A stretch of 64,000 nt of DNA from assembly GCA_027406905.1 (NCBI GenBank), contig DAHZHT010000002.1:136380-200379 (forward strand), in the 5' to 3' direction. Shown piece after piece: positions 17,848 through 26,519 of this stretch. The first letter of the stretch is position 1, and each line of letters opens with the position of its first letter. This DNA comes from Elusimicrobiota bacterium (GTDB lineage Bacteria > Elusimicrobiota > Elusimicrobia > UBA1565 > UBA9628). The notes under the pieces are model-generated. The model was not told the origin of the DNA. It saw only the letters and a list, made by a program, of their open reading frames with translations, and did not search any database. A program made the translations under genes and the position numbers.

Positions 17848-19238
17848 CGAAAGCCTCCCAGCCTCACAGGTTTGAGCTTGGCCGTGAAATGGCGCAAGGT
17901 CTTGGGTTCCTCCACAATCTCAAGCCCTTGGATGGACTTTTTGCGGCTCGCGATAAAACCAAAAACCTCGATGATGAAATCGACATGGCTTTGAGTGTAG
18001 ACGCGCCGCGGAAGAGCCAAACGCACCAGTTCCATCTTCGCGGGTTTAAAATCTCGGCCTTTTCCGCGCCCAAACATCAAGGAACCCACCTCAACCGATC
18101 GAATCCCCGCCGCCCCATAGAGTTCGCAAACCAAGGCTTGAGCCGGAAATTGATGAGGCAAAATATGCGGCAAAAAGCTCTTTGCATCCACATAGATTGC
18201 ATGCCCACCGGGCGGATTGATAATCGGCACCTTGTGTTTTCTAAGGCCTTCCGCCAAATACGCCACGGAGCGCGCGCGATAAGAAAGATAATTTTCATCC
18301 ACGATTTCTTTAAGGCCCTGCGCGATGGCCTCGAGATCTCTCCCGGCTAATCCTCCATAGGTTGGAAATCCTTCTCCCAAAATCAGAAGCTCTTTCGCTT
18401 TTTTTAGCCACCCGGAATCATTAAAAGCCAGGAAGCCGCCCATATTGGCGAAGGCGTCTTTCTTGGCGCTCATCAAACATCCGTCAGCCAACGCAAACAT
18501 CTCGCGCGCGATTTGAACGACCGGGCGATGCGATTGCCCGCGCTCTCGAAGTTTAATGAGGAAAGCGTTTTCGGCAAAACGCGCGGCGTCGATAATCAGA
18601 GGAATTTTATTTTGCCGGGCGACCTTTGAGGCCTCGTTTAAATTAGACAAAGAGACGGGTTGCCCCCCCAATGAATTATTGGTCACGGTCATAATAATCA
18701 TCGGGATATTTCGAGCTCCGATTTCCGAGATGGATTTTTTCAACGCGGCGATATCGATATTTCCCTTAAACGGCGCAGCGGAAGAAAAATTAAACGCCTC
18801 TTTGACCGGCAAATCCAAAGCGACGCTCCCGGCGGCCTCCACATTGGCCCGGGTGGTATCAAAATGGGTATTGGCGATGACCGTTTTTCCCGGGCCGCAA
18901 GCAACCGACATAAAAATTCTCTCCGCCGCCCGGCCTTGATGGGCGGGCAAGACATAGCGATAGCCGGTCAAATCTTTAACCGCTTTTTCAAAAACATACC
19001 AGCTGCGGGCGCCGGCATAGGACTCATCTCCGCGCATAAGACACGCCCATTGTTCAGAGGACATCGCCGAAGTTCCGGAATCGGTCAAGAGATCGATTAA
19101 AACCTTATCGGCGGGGATTTGAAAAAGATTATAATGGGCTTTCTTTAACAAACTTAAGCGCTCTTTTTCCGTTGTAAAGCCCAACGGTTCGACCATCTTG
19201 ATTCTGAACGGCTCTATAATCGTTTTCCACTTAGGCAT
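17844..19238 (-). CDS. tnaA: Tryptophanase (L-tryptophan indole-lyase)
   Basis: A PLP enzyme splitting tryptophan into indole, pyruvate and ammonia. It is 464 residues and co-linear with E. coli TnaA and with tyrosine phenol-lyase. The Schiff-base lysine is Lys260 (MSAKKDA). Three positions that separate the two activities all favour tryptophanase: Asp127 in HFDTTR, where phenol-lyase has Thr; a hydrophobic Val384 in RSVEVG, where phenol-lyase has Arg; and His450 in RHFTAKL, where phenol-lyase has Phe. It is coupled downstream to a sensor kinase and upstream to a DUF971 gene. No tnaC-type leader is present. Confidence 0.88.
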   Translation of the reverse strand: MPKWKTIIEPFRIKMVEPLGFTTEKERLSLLKKAHYNLFQIPADKVLIDLLTDSGTSAMSSEQWACLMRGDESYAGARSWYVFEKAVKDLTGYRYVLPAHQGRAAERIFMSVACGPGKTVIANTHFDTTRANVEAAGSVALDLPVKEAFNFSSAAPFKGNIDIAALKKSISEIGARNIPMIIMTVTNNSLGGQPVSLSNLNEASKVARQNKIPLIIDAARFAENAFLIKLRERGQSHRPVVQIAREMFALADGCLMSAKKDAFANMGGFLAFNDSGWLKKAKELLILGEGFPTYGGLAGRDLEAIAQGLKEIVDENYLSYRARSVAYLAEGLRKHKVPIINPPGGHAIYVDAKSFLPHILPHQFPAQALVCELYGAAGIRSVEVGSLMFGRGKGRDFKPAKMELVRLALPRRVYTQSHVDFIIEVFGFIASRKKSIQGLEIVEEPKTLRHFTAKLKPVRLGGFR

Positions 19239-19566
19239 AGGTGGTCCTATTGTTTGAGGAGTTTGAAGAGCAATCCGGACACGGGCAGATATCTCTTAGG
19301 TATTCAAAAGTATAAATACCCGCGCCATGCCCGTCGGAAAAAGAAAAAGCTAATGCATAATGGCCGACGACGCTTTCTCTCTGGCAAGAGAGATCGGACG
19401 GAATCGTCGAAATATCCAAAATCCTCTCTCCGGTGAATTCATACCGGCCCATCGCGCAGGGGCAATTTTCTCTTAAGTAGCGAAAGGCGTATTGGCTTTT
19501 GTGACCATCTTGCCAAGAAATATAGAGATTCTTTTGGTCTTTCTCGATTTCGGAGATAGCTGACAT
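19231..19566 (-). CDS. DUF971 / gamma-butyrobetaine hydroxylase N-terminal-like protein
   Basis: A 111-residue domain of the DUF971 family, with LYISWQDGHKSQYAFRYLRENCPCA early and GIYTFEYLRDICPCPDC at the end. In other proteins this fold is the zinc-holding N-terminal domain of gamma-butyrobetaine hydroxylase, and as a single protein it often accompanies iron-sulfur carrier (Mrp/ApbC) genes. The C-terminal CxCxxC may hold metal. Its last codons overlap the start of tnaA by 8 bp. Confidence 0.75.
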   Translation of the reverse strand: MSAISEIEKDQKNLYISWQDGHKSQYAFRYLRENCPCAMGRYEFTGERILDISTIPSDLSCQRESVVGHYALAFSFSDGHGAGIYTFEYLRDICPCPDCSSNSSNNRTTYA

Positions 19567-19603
19567 TTTTTGTCTAAAAAACTATTCTATTACGCCTAGT
19601 AAA

Positions 19604-19612
19604 TGTTATAAA
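19604..19612 (+). promoter_or_regulatory. Extended -10 promoter for the DHS-like operon
   Basis: TGT followed by TATAAA on the plus strand. The leader of about 30 nt ends in AAGGAGG, close to the ATG at 19649. Confidence 0.4.
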
Positions 19613-19648
19613 ATTAACGGCAAAGACAAAAGTATCAAGGAGGCTAGC

Positions 19649-20710
19649 ATGGTTAAAAAAATGAACAAAAGCGCGTTTCTAAAAGAGCCGATAGAACACA
19701 TTGATATCGCAAAATTTAATGCGGTTCCGCTCATTGAAGCGATGAGCAAAATGGCTTTTTCAGCCCGAGATCTCGCGCGAGCTTCCGAAATTTATGACCG
19801 GATGCTCGCAGACAAAGACACCTCCATCATACTCTGCTTGGCGGGGTCCTTGTTTTCAGCGGGACTTAAAAAAGTCGTCTGGGACATGCTCGAAAACAAT
19901 ATGGTTGACGCCATCGTTTCGACCGGCGCCAATATCGTGGATCAAGACTTCTTTGAAGCCCTTGGGAACAAACACTATAAAGGCACTAAATGGGTCGACG
20001 ATCACGCCTTGCGCGCGGCCCGGGTCGACAGGATCTATGACACCTTCATCGATGAAGACGCCTTGGGCGACACCGACAATGCCAGCGCTGAAATCGCGGA
20101 CAAACTCCCGCCACGGCCCTACTCTTCCCGCGAATTCATCGTCGAGATGGGAAAATATTTGATGACTAAAGGCAAGATCAAAGAATCGGTGATTTTATCA
20201 GCCTATAAGAAAGGCGTGCCGATATTTGTCCCCGCGTTCTCCGACTGTTCCGCGGGCTTTGGGCTCTTGCACCATCAATGGCACAACCCGGAAGAACATG
20301 TCTCCATTGATTCCGCCAAGGACTTTGTCGAACTCGTCAAGGTCAAACTGGCTTCTAAAGACACCGGGTTGCTGATGGTCGGCGGAGGCGTTCCCAAGAA
20401 TTTCGCTCAAGACGTCACTGTCGGCGTTGAAATGTTGGGTCTTGATCCCAAGATGCACAAATATGCGGTTCAAATCACGGTCGCCGATGAAAGAGACGGA
20501 GCTCTTTCCGGCTCGACATTAAGGGAAGCCTGCTCCTGGGGCAAGGTAGACACGGTTTACGAGCAGATGGTTTATTCTGAAGCGACGATAGCGCTTCCAC
20601 TTCTCGCTTCTTACGCGTATCACAAAGGTTCTTGGAAAGCCCGTTCCGCCAAGAATTTCAACAACGTTCTCAAAGAGGCGCAAGAGAAAACCTTGGTTTC
20701 CGCGAAATAA
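19649..20710 (+). CDS. Deoxyhypusine synthase-like protein (polyamine aminobutyl transferase)
   Basis: A 353-residue NAD-dependent enzyme of the deoxyhypusine synthase family. It keeps the active-site lysine as Lys299 in SWGKV and NAD-site blocks such as VSTGANIVDQD and VGGGVPKNF. Bacteria have no eIF5A to modify. Some bacterial members make homospermidine from spermidine or putrescine, and others have different aminobutyl acceptors. The agmatinase gene starts 9 bp after it, so a polyamine substrate is likely. The exact product cannot be read from sequence. The strong Shine-Dalgarno AAGGAGG supports this start. Confidence 0.85.
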   Translation: MVKKMNKSAFLKEPIEHIDIAKFNAVPLIEAMSKMAFSARDLARASEIYDRMLADKDTSIILCLAGSLFSAGLKKVVWDMLENNMVDAIVSTGANIVDQDFFEALGNKHYKGTKWVDDHALRAARVDRIYDTFIDEDALGDTDNASAEIADKLPPRPYSSREFIVEMGKYLMTKGKIKESVILSAYKKGVPIFVPAFSDCSAGFGLLHHQWHNPEEHVSIDSAKDFVELVKVKLASKDTGLLMVGGGVPKNFAQDVTVGVEMLGLDPKMHKYAVQITVADERDGALSGSTLREACSWGKVDTVYEQMVYSEATIALPLLASYAYHKGSWKARSAKNFNNVLKEAQEKTLVSAK

Positions 20711-20719
20711 GCTGGATTC

Positions 20720-21772
20720 ATGGAGAAGAGTTTTGACCCGAACTCGGCGGCGGCCGATGGATCGGGGATTTTCGGTCTTCCGTTTAATGAATCAAACTCT
20801 TCTTTAATTTATCTGCCTATTCCCTGGGAAGCGACTACCTCTTACGGCGGAGGGACCGCCAAAGCCCCCGCCGCCATTTTCCAAGCCAGCTATCAAGTCG
20901 ATCTCTTTGATGGAGAGGTCTTAAAGCCTTATGAATCGGGGCTTTTCTGTCTTCCGGAATCAAAAAAAATCAAGGACTGGAATAAGACGGCCCGAGCGGC
21001 CGCTCAAAAGGTCATCGCTTCCGCCGGCAAAACCTCAAAAAACAAAGCCATTGAGCAATCTCTAAATCTCGTCAACTCCTTAAGCGAGAAACTGAACGAA
21101 GAAGTTTACAAGGAATCGCGAAAAATTTTAGAGGCAAAAAAAATTCTCGGCGTTATCGGCGGCGACCATTCAGCTCCCTACGGGGCGATAAAGGCGGCCT
21201 GCGAGAAATTTCCCGGCCTTGGAATCCTCCATTTCGACGCTCACCATGATCTCAGGCGCGCATATGAGGGCTTTACCCATTCGCACGCTTCCATTCTCTA
21301 TAACGTCTTGGAAAATATTCCAGTCTCACGGCTCGTCCAAGTCGGCATCCGAGATTTCTGCGAGGAAGAAGCCGATTATGCGCGAGAGAAAAGCGGACAG
21401 GTCTCCGTCTTTTACGACTCTCAGATAAAATCTTCCCTTTTTTCCGGCGAGCCGTGGATCGGAATTGTCGCTCGCATTATTTCTCAACTTCCGGAAAAAA
21501 TTTGGATTACCTTCGACATTGACGCGCTCGATCCCAAACTCTGCCCTAACACCGGCACGCCGGTTCCCGGGGGTCTTGATTTTGAGCAGGCCGTCTATTT
21601 GATTTCTCAAGCCGTCAAAAGCGGGCGTAAAATCGTCGGCTTTGATCTCAACGAGGTTTCTCCCGGCGACAACGCCAGAAATGGCGAGTGGGACGCCAAT
21701 GTCGGGGCGCGGCTTCTCTATAAAATGACCGCCTGGACCTTGGCCGCCCAAGGCTTAAGACCCTACCGCTAA
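20720..21772 (+). CDS. speB: Agmatinase / ureohydrolase family protein
   Basis: Hydrolyses agmatine to putrescine and urea, or a related guanidino compound. The di-manganese site is complete: GGDHS (147-151), HFDAHHDLR (171-179) and TFDIDALDP (264-272). At 350 residues it is about 40 longer than E. coli SpeB, with an insertion near residues 80-140 (Lys/Glu-rich). It is in an operon with a deoxyhypusine synthase-like gene. A substrate such as an aminopropyl- or aminobutyl-agmatine is therefore possible. The family is certain, agmatine as substrate less so. Confidence 0.82.
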   Translation: MEKSFDPNSAAADGSGIFGLPFNESNSSLIYLPIPWEATTSYGGGTAKAPAAIFQASYQVDLFDGEVLKPYESGLFCLPESKKIKDWNKTARAAAQKVIASAGKTSKNKAIEQSLNLVNSLSEKLNEEVYKESRKILEAKKILGVIGGDHSAPYGAIKAACEKFPGLGILHFDAHHDLRRAYEGFTHSHASILYNVLENIPVSRLVQVGIRDFCEEEADYAREKSGQVSVFYDSQIKSSLFSGEPWIGIVARIISQLPEKIWITFDIDALDPKLCPNTGTPVPGGLDFEQAVYLISQAVKSGRKIVGFDLNEVSPGDNARNGEWDANVGARLLYKMTAWTLAAQGLRPYR

Positions 21773-21788
21773 ACCCTGAATCCTTTTT

Positions 21789-21812
21789 CGCTTTTGGAGC
21801 ATCCAAAAAGCG
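21789..21812 (+). other. Stem-loop just before the disulfide oxidoreductase gene
   Basis: CGCTTTTGGA, the loop GCA and TCCAAAAAGCG form a hairpin with one bulged A. It is followed at once by the Shine-Dalgarno run GGGAGGGG, with no T tract, so it is more likely an mRNA stability or translation element than a terminator. Confidence 0.4.
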
Positions 21813-21822
21813 GGAGGGGTTT

Positions 21823-22473
21823 ATGGAACTACTTAACGAAGAAGTCCGCGGCGAAATCAAACGGAGGCTGGAAGTCTTGCCCAGCGAGGTTAAGCTTATT
21901 TTCTTTAAGCAAAATCTTGATTGCCCGACTTGCGAAGTAGTGGAATCGTTGCTTCGGGAGCTCGCTTCTCTGTCTTCGCGTTTAAAACTCGAGGTTCACA
22001 ACCGCGTCACGGAAGAAGAAAAAGCCAAGGAGTATGGAATCGACAAGGCACCCGCCTTGGTTTTAGAAGGAGCCGCGGGAAACCGCGTCAGATTTTACGG
22101 CCTTCCGGGAGGATATGAGTTTGCCTCTTTACTCGAAGCGATCAAGGAGGCGTCCTTTGGAACAACGGAGCTATCGGAACCCACGAAGAAAAACTTGGCC
22201 AATCTCAAATCGCCAATCCATATCCAAGTTTTTGTGACTCCGCATTGCCCCTATTGCCCCTCGGCGGTGCGCACCGCGCATAAATTAGCCCTCGCCTTTC
22301 CCAACATCACCGCCGACATGGTTGAAGCCGAGGAGTTTCCGGAACTTTCGATGAAATTCGGGGTTTCCGGGGTTCCTAAAATCATCATCAACGAAGCGGG
22401 CGGGTTTGACGGCGCACGGCCAGAATCGGCGTTTGTCTCGGCGATATTAGAGACTGCGAGAACAGCGGATTAA
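21823..22473 (+). CDS. Two-domain thioredoxin/glutaredoxin-like protein disulfide oxidoreductase
   Basis: A 216-residue protein with two thioredoxin-fold halves. The first has LIFFKQNLDCPTCEVVE (CPTC) and the second has VFVTPHCPYCPSAVRTA (CPYC). Each half ends in the cis-proline stretch (APALVLEG and GVPKIIIN). This is the architecture of archaeal/bacterial PDO and of the AhpF N-terminal domain. It probably reduces or shuffles cytoplasmic disulfides with a thioredoxin reductase coded elsewhere. There is a strong Shine-Dalgarno sequence. Confidence 0.85.
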   Translation: MELLNEEVRGEIKRRLEVLPSEVKLIFFKQNLDCPTCEVVESLLRELASLSSRLKLEVHNRVTEEEKAKEYGIDKAPALVLEGAAGNRVRFYGLPGGYEFASLLEAIKEASFGTTELSEPTKKNLANLKSPIHIQVFVTPHCPYCPSAVRTAHKLALAFPNITADMVEAEEFPELSMKFGVSGVPKIIINEAGGFDGARPESAFVSAILETARTAD

Positions 22474-22475
22474 AA

Positions 22476-22551
22476 TGGTGGACGTGACAGGGATCGAACC
22501 TGCGACCTCCTCGTTGCGAACGAGGCGCTCTCCCAGCTGAGCTACACGCCC
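22476..22551 (-). tRNA. tRNA-Ala (anticodon CGC)
   Basis: A complete 76-nt cloverleaf on the minus strand. The acceptor stem GGGCGTG pairs with CACGTCC with one G-T pair. The D arm is present, the anticodon stem CCTCG/CGAGG has loop TTCGCAA, and the T arm contains GGTTCGATCC. The CCA end is encoded. It reads GCG codons. It lies at the edge of the restriction island. Confidence 0.95.
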
Positions 22552-22560
22552 ATTATTGAG

Positions 22561-22566
22561 ATTATA
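22561..22566 (-). promoter_or_regulatory. -10 box (TATAAT) of the tRNA-Ala gene
   Basis: A perfect TATAAT on the minus strand, ending 9 nt before the tRNA 5' end. No good -35 box was found. The remaining intergenic bases up to 22752 show no gene that I can support. Confidence 0.5.
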
Positions 22567-22752
22567 CAACACTTTTTTGCCCGTCCTGGAAAACGGCGGG
22601 AAATGCCTGGTGGCTAAGGTGGTGGCTAATTTCATCTTTAGCAAAACTGCGCAAAGCCGGTAAAGACGAATCAAAAATCGCCATTTCAGAGACGAGATGC
22701 GCTTTAGCTAACATTGTCGAGCGCTCTTGGGCAAACTCTCTAGGCGTCCGCG

Positions 22753-23490
22753 TTAAGCGCCGAACATTCCCTCTAGGGGACCGCCGTTTAATTTCAGCCA
22801 GTGACGCCGCTTCTCATAGTCCGGGAGCACCGACTTTACGATGCGCCAAAACCGAGGAGAATGATCGCGCGTCTTAAGGTGGCACAGCTCATGCACAACG
22901 ATATACTCCAGAACCGGAATCGGCATCATGGCGAGCCGCCAATTGCAGCGAATATCTCCATTTCTCGAGCAACTGGCCCATCTCTTTTCTTGCTCGACGA
23001 CTTTGAGAGTCTTGGGCGCGACAGAAAGAGCCCGGGCGTGCTTAGAAACGACAGATCGCACTTTTTTCTCGGTCAAATTGGAATACCAGTCTTTGAGAGA
23101 ACTCTGGATATCGCGCTCAAGTTCTTCTCCCGCATGACCGTTGACGAGTAATTGGAGGCTGCGACCTGACGGCTGGCAAACCGGCTGGGATAATCCCGGA
23201 CGGCGTTCAATCTTAAGCCGGTAATTTCGTCCCAACGCCGAGAACGTTTCCCCATTTTTAAATTCCTTGGGCGGAAATTTCCTCGCCAGGTCGGCGAAGT
23301 AAGTCTGCCGATCCAAAAGCCAATCCGCTCTTTTGCCGACAAATTGGCGCAGTTGAGTTGCTTTGACGGACTTGGGCGCGCGAACGTCGATATCGCCGTT
23401 TCGGTGAACTTTGAGGGCTATCGTCTTTCGCCGCGCGGTTAAATGGATATCGTATTTGAGCTTCCGTCCTTTGTGACAAATCGTGGGCAT
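22753..23490 (-). CDS. YgjP-like zinc metallopeptidase (M48-related)
   Basis: Ends the restriction operon. The YgjP/DUF45 hallmarks are present: basic beta strands at the start (RRKTIALKVHRNGDIDVRAP), the CSRNGDIRCNWRL segment, then VVHELCHL with HELCH at residues 200-204 and His210 as a likely third ligand, followed by FWRIVKSVLPDYEKRRHWLK. Proteins of this family often sit beside hsdR, and their role there is unknown. The start at 23490 has AAAGG at good spacing just after the hsdR stop. An ATG six codons upstream (23508) is the alternative. Confidence 0.85.
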   Translation of the reverse strand: MPTICHKGRKLKYDIHLTARRKTIALKVHRNGDIDVRAPKSVKATQLRQFVGKRADWLLDRQTYFADLARKFPPKEFKNGETFSALGRNYRLKIERRPGLSQPVCQPSGRSLQLLVNGHAGEELERDIQSSLKDWYSNLTEKKVRSVVSKHARALSVAPKTLKVVEQEKRWASCSRNGDIRCNWRLAMMPIPVLEYIVVHELCHLKTRDHSPRFWRIVKSVLPDYEKRRHWLKLNGGPLEGMFGA

Positions 23491-23492
23491 TT

Positions 23493-26400
23493 TTACCTTT
23501 TCACCCATTGCTGGGCCAGCTCAATCATCTCCCGCGCCAAAGAAGGAAGCTCTTCTTCGTCACAGCCCTTTGTCCGAAGCAGGCGCTTGATCTCGCGCCG
23601 CATTTCCTTTTGAACGTCTTCTCGTTCCGTCCACTCGGCGACGGCCAGATTCTCTACGATCCGGATGATGTCCTTGGCGAGAGCCGCGCGGTCTTCTTTA
23701 TTTTTGAGAGGAAATTTTTTTGCATGGCCGTTAATGAGGCCAAAAAAAGCGAATTCTTTCCCGCCATCAAGTCCGAGTTTGCGAGCGGCCTCATCTTTTT
23801 GGGATTCGTCTTCCTTGATCTTCATGAGAGACAAGAGAAGTTCGGCCTCGTCTTTGCGCTCGCGTTTCTGATCCGCGATGACATCTTCAAGGCGTTTTTG
23901 AAGCGCCCCATAAAACGCCGGGTCTTGGGGAGCCTTCGCGCTCAGAGTGTCGCGAATGGCGTATTCAAGATGCACGGCTTGGGCTTTCGCGCCGCCCTTG
24001 TCTCGCATCACGCTGGCAAAATCCGGCGCGCTGATCGTCAACGGCTCAAGCAAACGCTCGATTCCCTCGGCGGCGATATGAGCGTGAATCAGGGCCTCGA
24101 CTTTCGCGCTCAAATCCTCGGTCTTAAGGCGTTCGTCGCGATAAAGATTTTTCGCCCCTTCTCGGACGGCGCCCAAGAATTTAAAATCTTTTAAGTAGGG
24201 CTCAAGGCGCAGCTCCGGCATGAGAAAATCCACGCTCTTGGCGAAGGCGCGATAAGCCTTGTCGAATTCTCCGCGAACAGTTTCGCTCTTTAAAGCTTCA
24301 AGGCAATTCTGGAGTATCGTTTTGGGTTCGCCGTTAAGCGAAATGCCGGCGAAAAATCCCATTGATTCTTTGCGGTAATCGGCCAAGGCCTTGAGTTCTC
24401 TTTCCACGTCATCGGCGCGGAAAAGCCCTTCCAAGTCTTCCGCGCTAAACTCTTCATGCGCCCTCGCCAACTCCTTGCCGATCCCCGCGTAATCCACAAT
24501 CAGGCCAAAATTTTTCCTGGGATAGGTGCGGTTTGTCCGCGCCACCGCCTGAAGGAGGGTGTGCTCTCTCAGGCGCTTGTCCAGATACATCGCCTGAAGA
24601 ATCGGCGCGTCAAAGCCGGTCAAAAGCTTGTCGCAGACGATAAGAAAACCGAGTTCACTCTTCGGATCAAGGAAGCGCTCTTTAACGCGGTCTTCCGCCT
24701 CGTCGCTCAGGCGGTAATGGTCCTGCCAATCCTGAGGGTCATCTCTTTCTATCGTCATGACGATTTCGGAGCGCCCGGGAGAAATGAGCCGGTCCAAAGC
24801 CTTTTTATAGAGATCGGCGGTCTGCCGAGTCTCGGCCACGATCATCGCCTTAAATCCATTGGGTTTGATCGCCTGCTGATAGTGTTCGACGATATCCAAG
24901 GCGACGCGATCGATTCTTCGCGGGGCCGCGGCCAAGACATCCGGAGTCGCATACTCGCGCTTGATATCCGCGATTTCCTTTTTCTTTTTATCCGGGAAAA
25001 GTCCCGCCAAAAGCGAATCCAAGGAAGCGCCGACCACTTGAAGATCCGCCAAGCGGCTCATGTATTTGATCGGAACGACGGCTTTATCCTTCTCGGCCTG
25101 CGCGATGCCGTACTTGTGGAGGTATCTCTCGCCCTCAGGACTAAAGAGGCGGTATGTGTTGCGATTTTTCTTATCAAGCGGCGTCCCGGTGAAGGCGAAG
25201 AAAGCCGCGTTCGGAAGGGCTTTGCGCAAGTTAAAAGCGAGATTCCCGTATTGAGTCCGGTGCGCTTCGTCCGTGAGCACGATGATATTGTCGGAGGTGG
25301 AAAGAGCCTTCTCGGGCATTGTTCGGAATTTCTGTATCGTCGTCATGATGGTCCGGCCGACTCCTTCTGAGAGCATCCGGTAGAGATCGCGAGAGCTCTC
25401 CGCACGGATGGGGTTGGGAAAGCCGCAATCCCGAAAATTGTCGGAAATCTGCTTGTCGAGGTCCCGCCGATCGGTGACGATCAGAAAATAAGGGTTTTTA
25501 AGCCGCGCTTCCTCGCGGCGGAGTTTGAGCGCGGCAAAAAGCATGGTCAGAGACTTTCCCGAACCCTGCCAATGCCAGACGATGCCTTTCTTGTCTTTTT
25601 CTTCAAGAACCCGGCGGGCGATTTTTTGCACCGCCGTGAACTGCTGGTAACGGCAAATCTTCTTGACGATTTTATTTTCATCCGCTTCAAAAACGATGAA
25701 ATCGCGGACAATGTCCAAGAGATTTTTTTTATTGAGCAAAGCCGCGATGAGAACGTCTTGGGCGGCCGGCGTTGCGGAAAGATCGCCTTTTTTAATCAAC
25801 TTAAGAGCCAGCATTTCTTTGACAGAAGCGTGATCGGCCAGATTCGGAAGCTTTTCATCCGGTTTTTCCCGCCATTCATGGAAATGATCAAGGTCCGCGC
25901 CGACAACCCCGTATTTCGCCCCAAAGAGATTTACGCCGATGAGTATTTGATTGGCGCGGAAAAGAGCCGGAATTTCCCGCTGGTAGCGCAAGAGTTGTTC
26001 CACGGCATCGACAATCCCCGTTTCTTTCGCGACCGGGCTTTTGCACTCGATGACGGCCAGGGGAATGCCGTTGACGAAAATGACGATATCCGGCCTGTCG
26101 GTCAGCTTTGGACCCTTGACCCAAAATTGATTGGCGACCAGAAAATCATTTTTTTCCGGGTTCTCAAAATCAATGTATCGAATCGTCAGCCCGCGCCGTC
26201 CCCTACCCGTTTCCTGATCGATGCTGATGCCCGAGACAAGCGCCGCATGAAAGAGTTTATTTTCATCCAAAAGCCCCGAGCCTTGAACGCTCGCGACTTT
26301 CCGGAGGGCCTTATCGATCGTAGACTCCGTCGCTTCGGGGTTTAGCTCCGCCAATTTCGCGCGCAAGCGGCCGCTCAGCACGACCTCGCGCCGGGAACCG

Positions 26401-26519
26401 CGCTCGGAATTCTCGCTCTCCTGCGGATCCAGCTTCTCGCCGGGGATAAATTCATAGCCCATTCTCTTAAGCTGCTCAATGGCCGGTTTTTCAGAAAGGG
26501 TGTCTTCGGTAAAGTTCAT
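23493..26519 (-). CDS. hsdR: Type I restriction enzyme, R subunit
   Basis: The motor and nuclease subunit of a type I restriction system, which cuts DNA away from unmethylated target sites. The PD-(D/E)xK nuclease has Asp144, Glu158 and Lys160 (PDIVIF...AVIECKSP). The SF2 translocase has Walker A GSGKS at 319-323, DEAHRTQYG at 417-425 and FTGTPL shortly after. The C-terminal half is helical, as in the family. At 1,008 residues the length is normal. The ATG at 26519 overlaps the stop of the upstream AlbA_2 gene (ATGA). A TTG five codons earlier is less likely. Confidence 0.95.
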   Translation of the reverse strand: MNFTEDTLSEKPAIEQLKRMGYEFIPGEKLDPQESENSERGSRREVVLSGRLRAKLAELNPEATESTIDKALRKVASVQGSGLLDENKLFHAALVSGISIDQETGRGRRGLTIRYIDFENPEKNDFLVANQFWVKGPKLTDRPDIVIFVNGIPLAVIECKSPVAKETGIVDAVEQLLRYQREIPALFRANQILIGVNLFGAKYGVVGADLDHFHEWREKPDEKLPNLADHASVKEMLALKLIKKGDLSATPAAQDVLIAALLNKKNLLDIVRDFIVFEADENKIVKKICRYQQFTAVQKIARRVLEEKDKKGIVWHWQGSGKSLTMLFAALKLRREEARLKNPYFLIVTDRRDLDKQISDNFRDCGFPNPIRAESSRDLYRMLSEGVGRTIMTTIQKFRTMPEKALSTSDNIIVLTDEAHRTQYGNLAFNLRKALPNAAFFAFTGTPLDKKNRNTYRLFSPEGERYLHKYGIAQAEKDKAVVPIKYMSRLADLQVVGASLDSLLAGLFPDKKKKEIADIKREYATPDVLAAAPRRIDRVALDIVEHYQQAIKPNGFKAMIVAETRQTADLYKKALDRLISPGRSEIVMTIERDDPQDWQDHYRLSDEAEDRVKERFLDPKSELGFLIVCDKLLTGFDAPILQAMYLDKRLREHTLLQAVARTNRTYPRKNFGLIVDYAGIGKELARAHEEFSAEDLEGLFRADDVERELKALADYRKESMGFFAGISLNGEPKTILQNCLEALKSETVRGEFDKAYRAFAKSVDFLMPELRLEPYLKDFKFLGAVREGAKNLYRDERLKTEDLSAKVEALIHAHIAAEGIERLLEPLTISAPDFASVMRDKGGAKAQAVHLEYAIRDTLSAKAPQDPAFYGALQKRLEDVIADQKRERKDEAELLLSLMKIKEDESQKDEAARKLGLDGGKEFAFFGLINGHAKKFPLKNKEDRAALAKDIIRIVENLAVAEWTEREDVQKEMRREIKRLLRTKGCDEEELPSLAREMIELAQQWVKR

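Noticed and set aside
17844..19238. Tyrosine phenol-lyase as the identity of the beta-eliminating lyase
   Set aside because: The three discriminating positions (Asp127, Val384, His450) match tryptophanase, not phenol-lyase.
22561..22752. Minus-strand open frame between the YgjP gene and tRNA-Ala, first suspected to be an integrase remnant
   Set aside because: Translation shows no tyrosine recombinase motif (no RxxY-type active site), and the stretch is better explained by the tRNA promoter and spacer.
24456..26345. Long plus-strand open frames (304 and 257 codons) opposite hsdR
   Set aside because: They lie antisense to a well-conserved hsdR and have no recognisable domain. GC-rich coding often leaves such open shadows.
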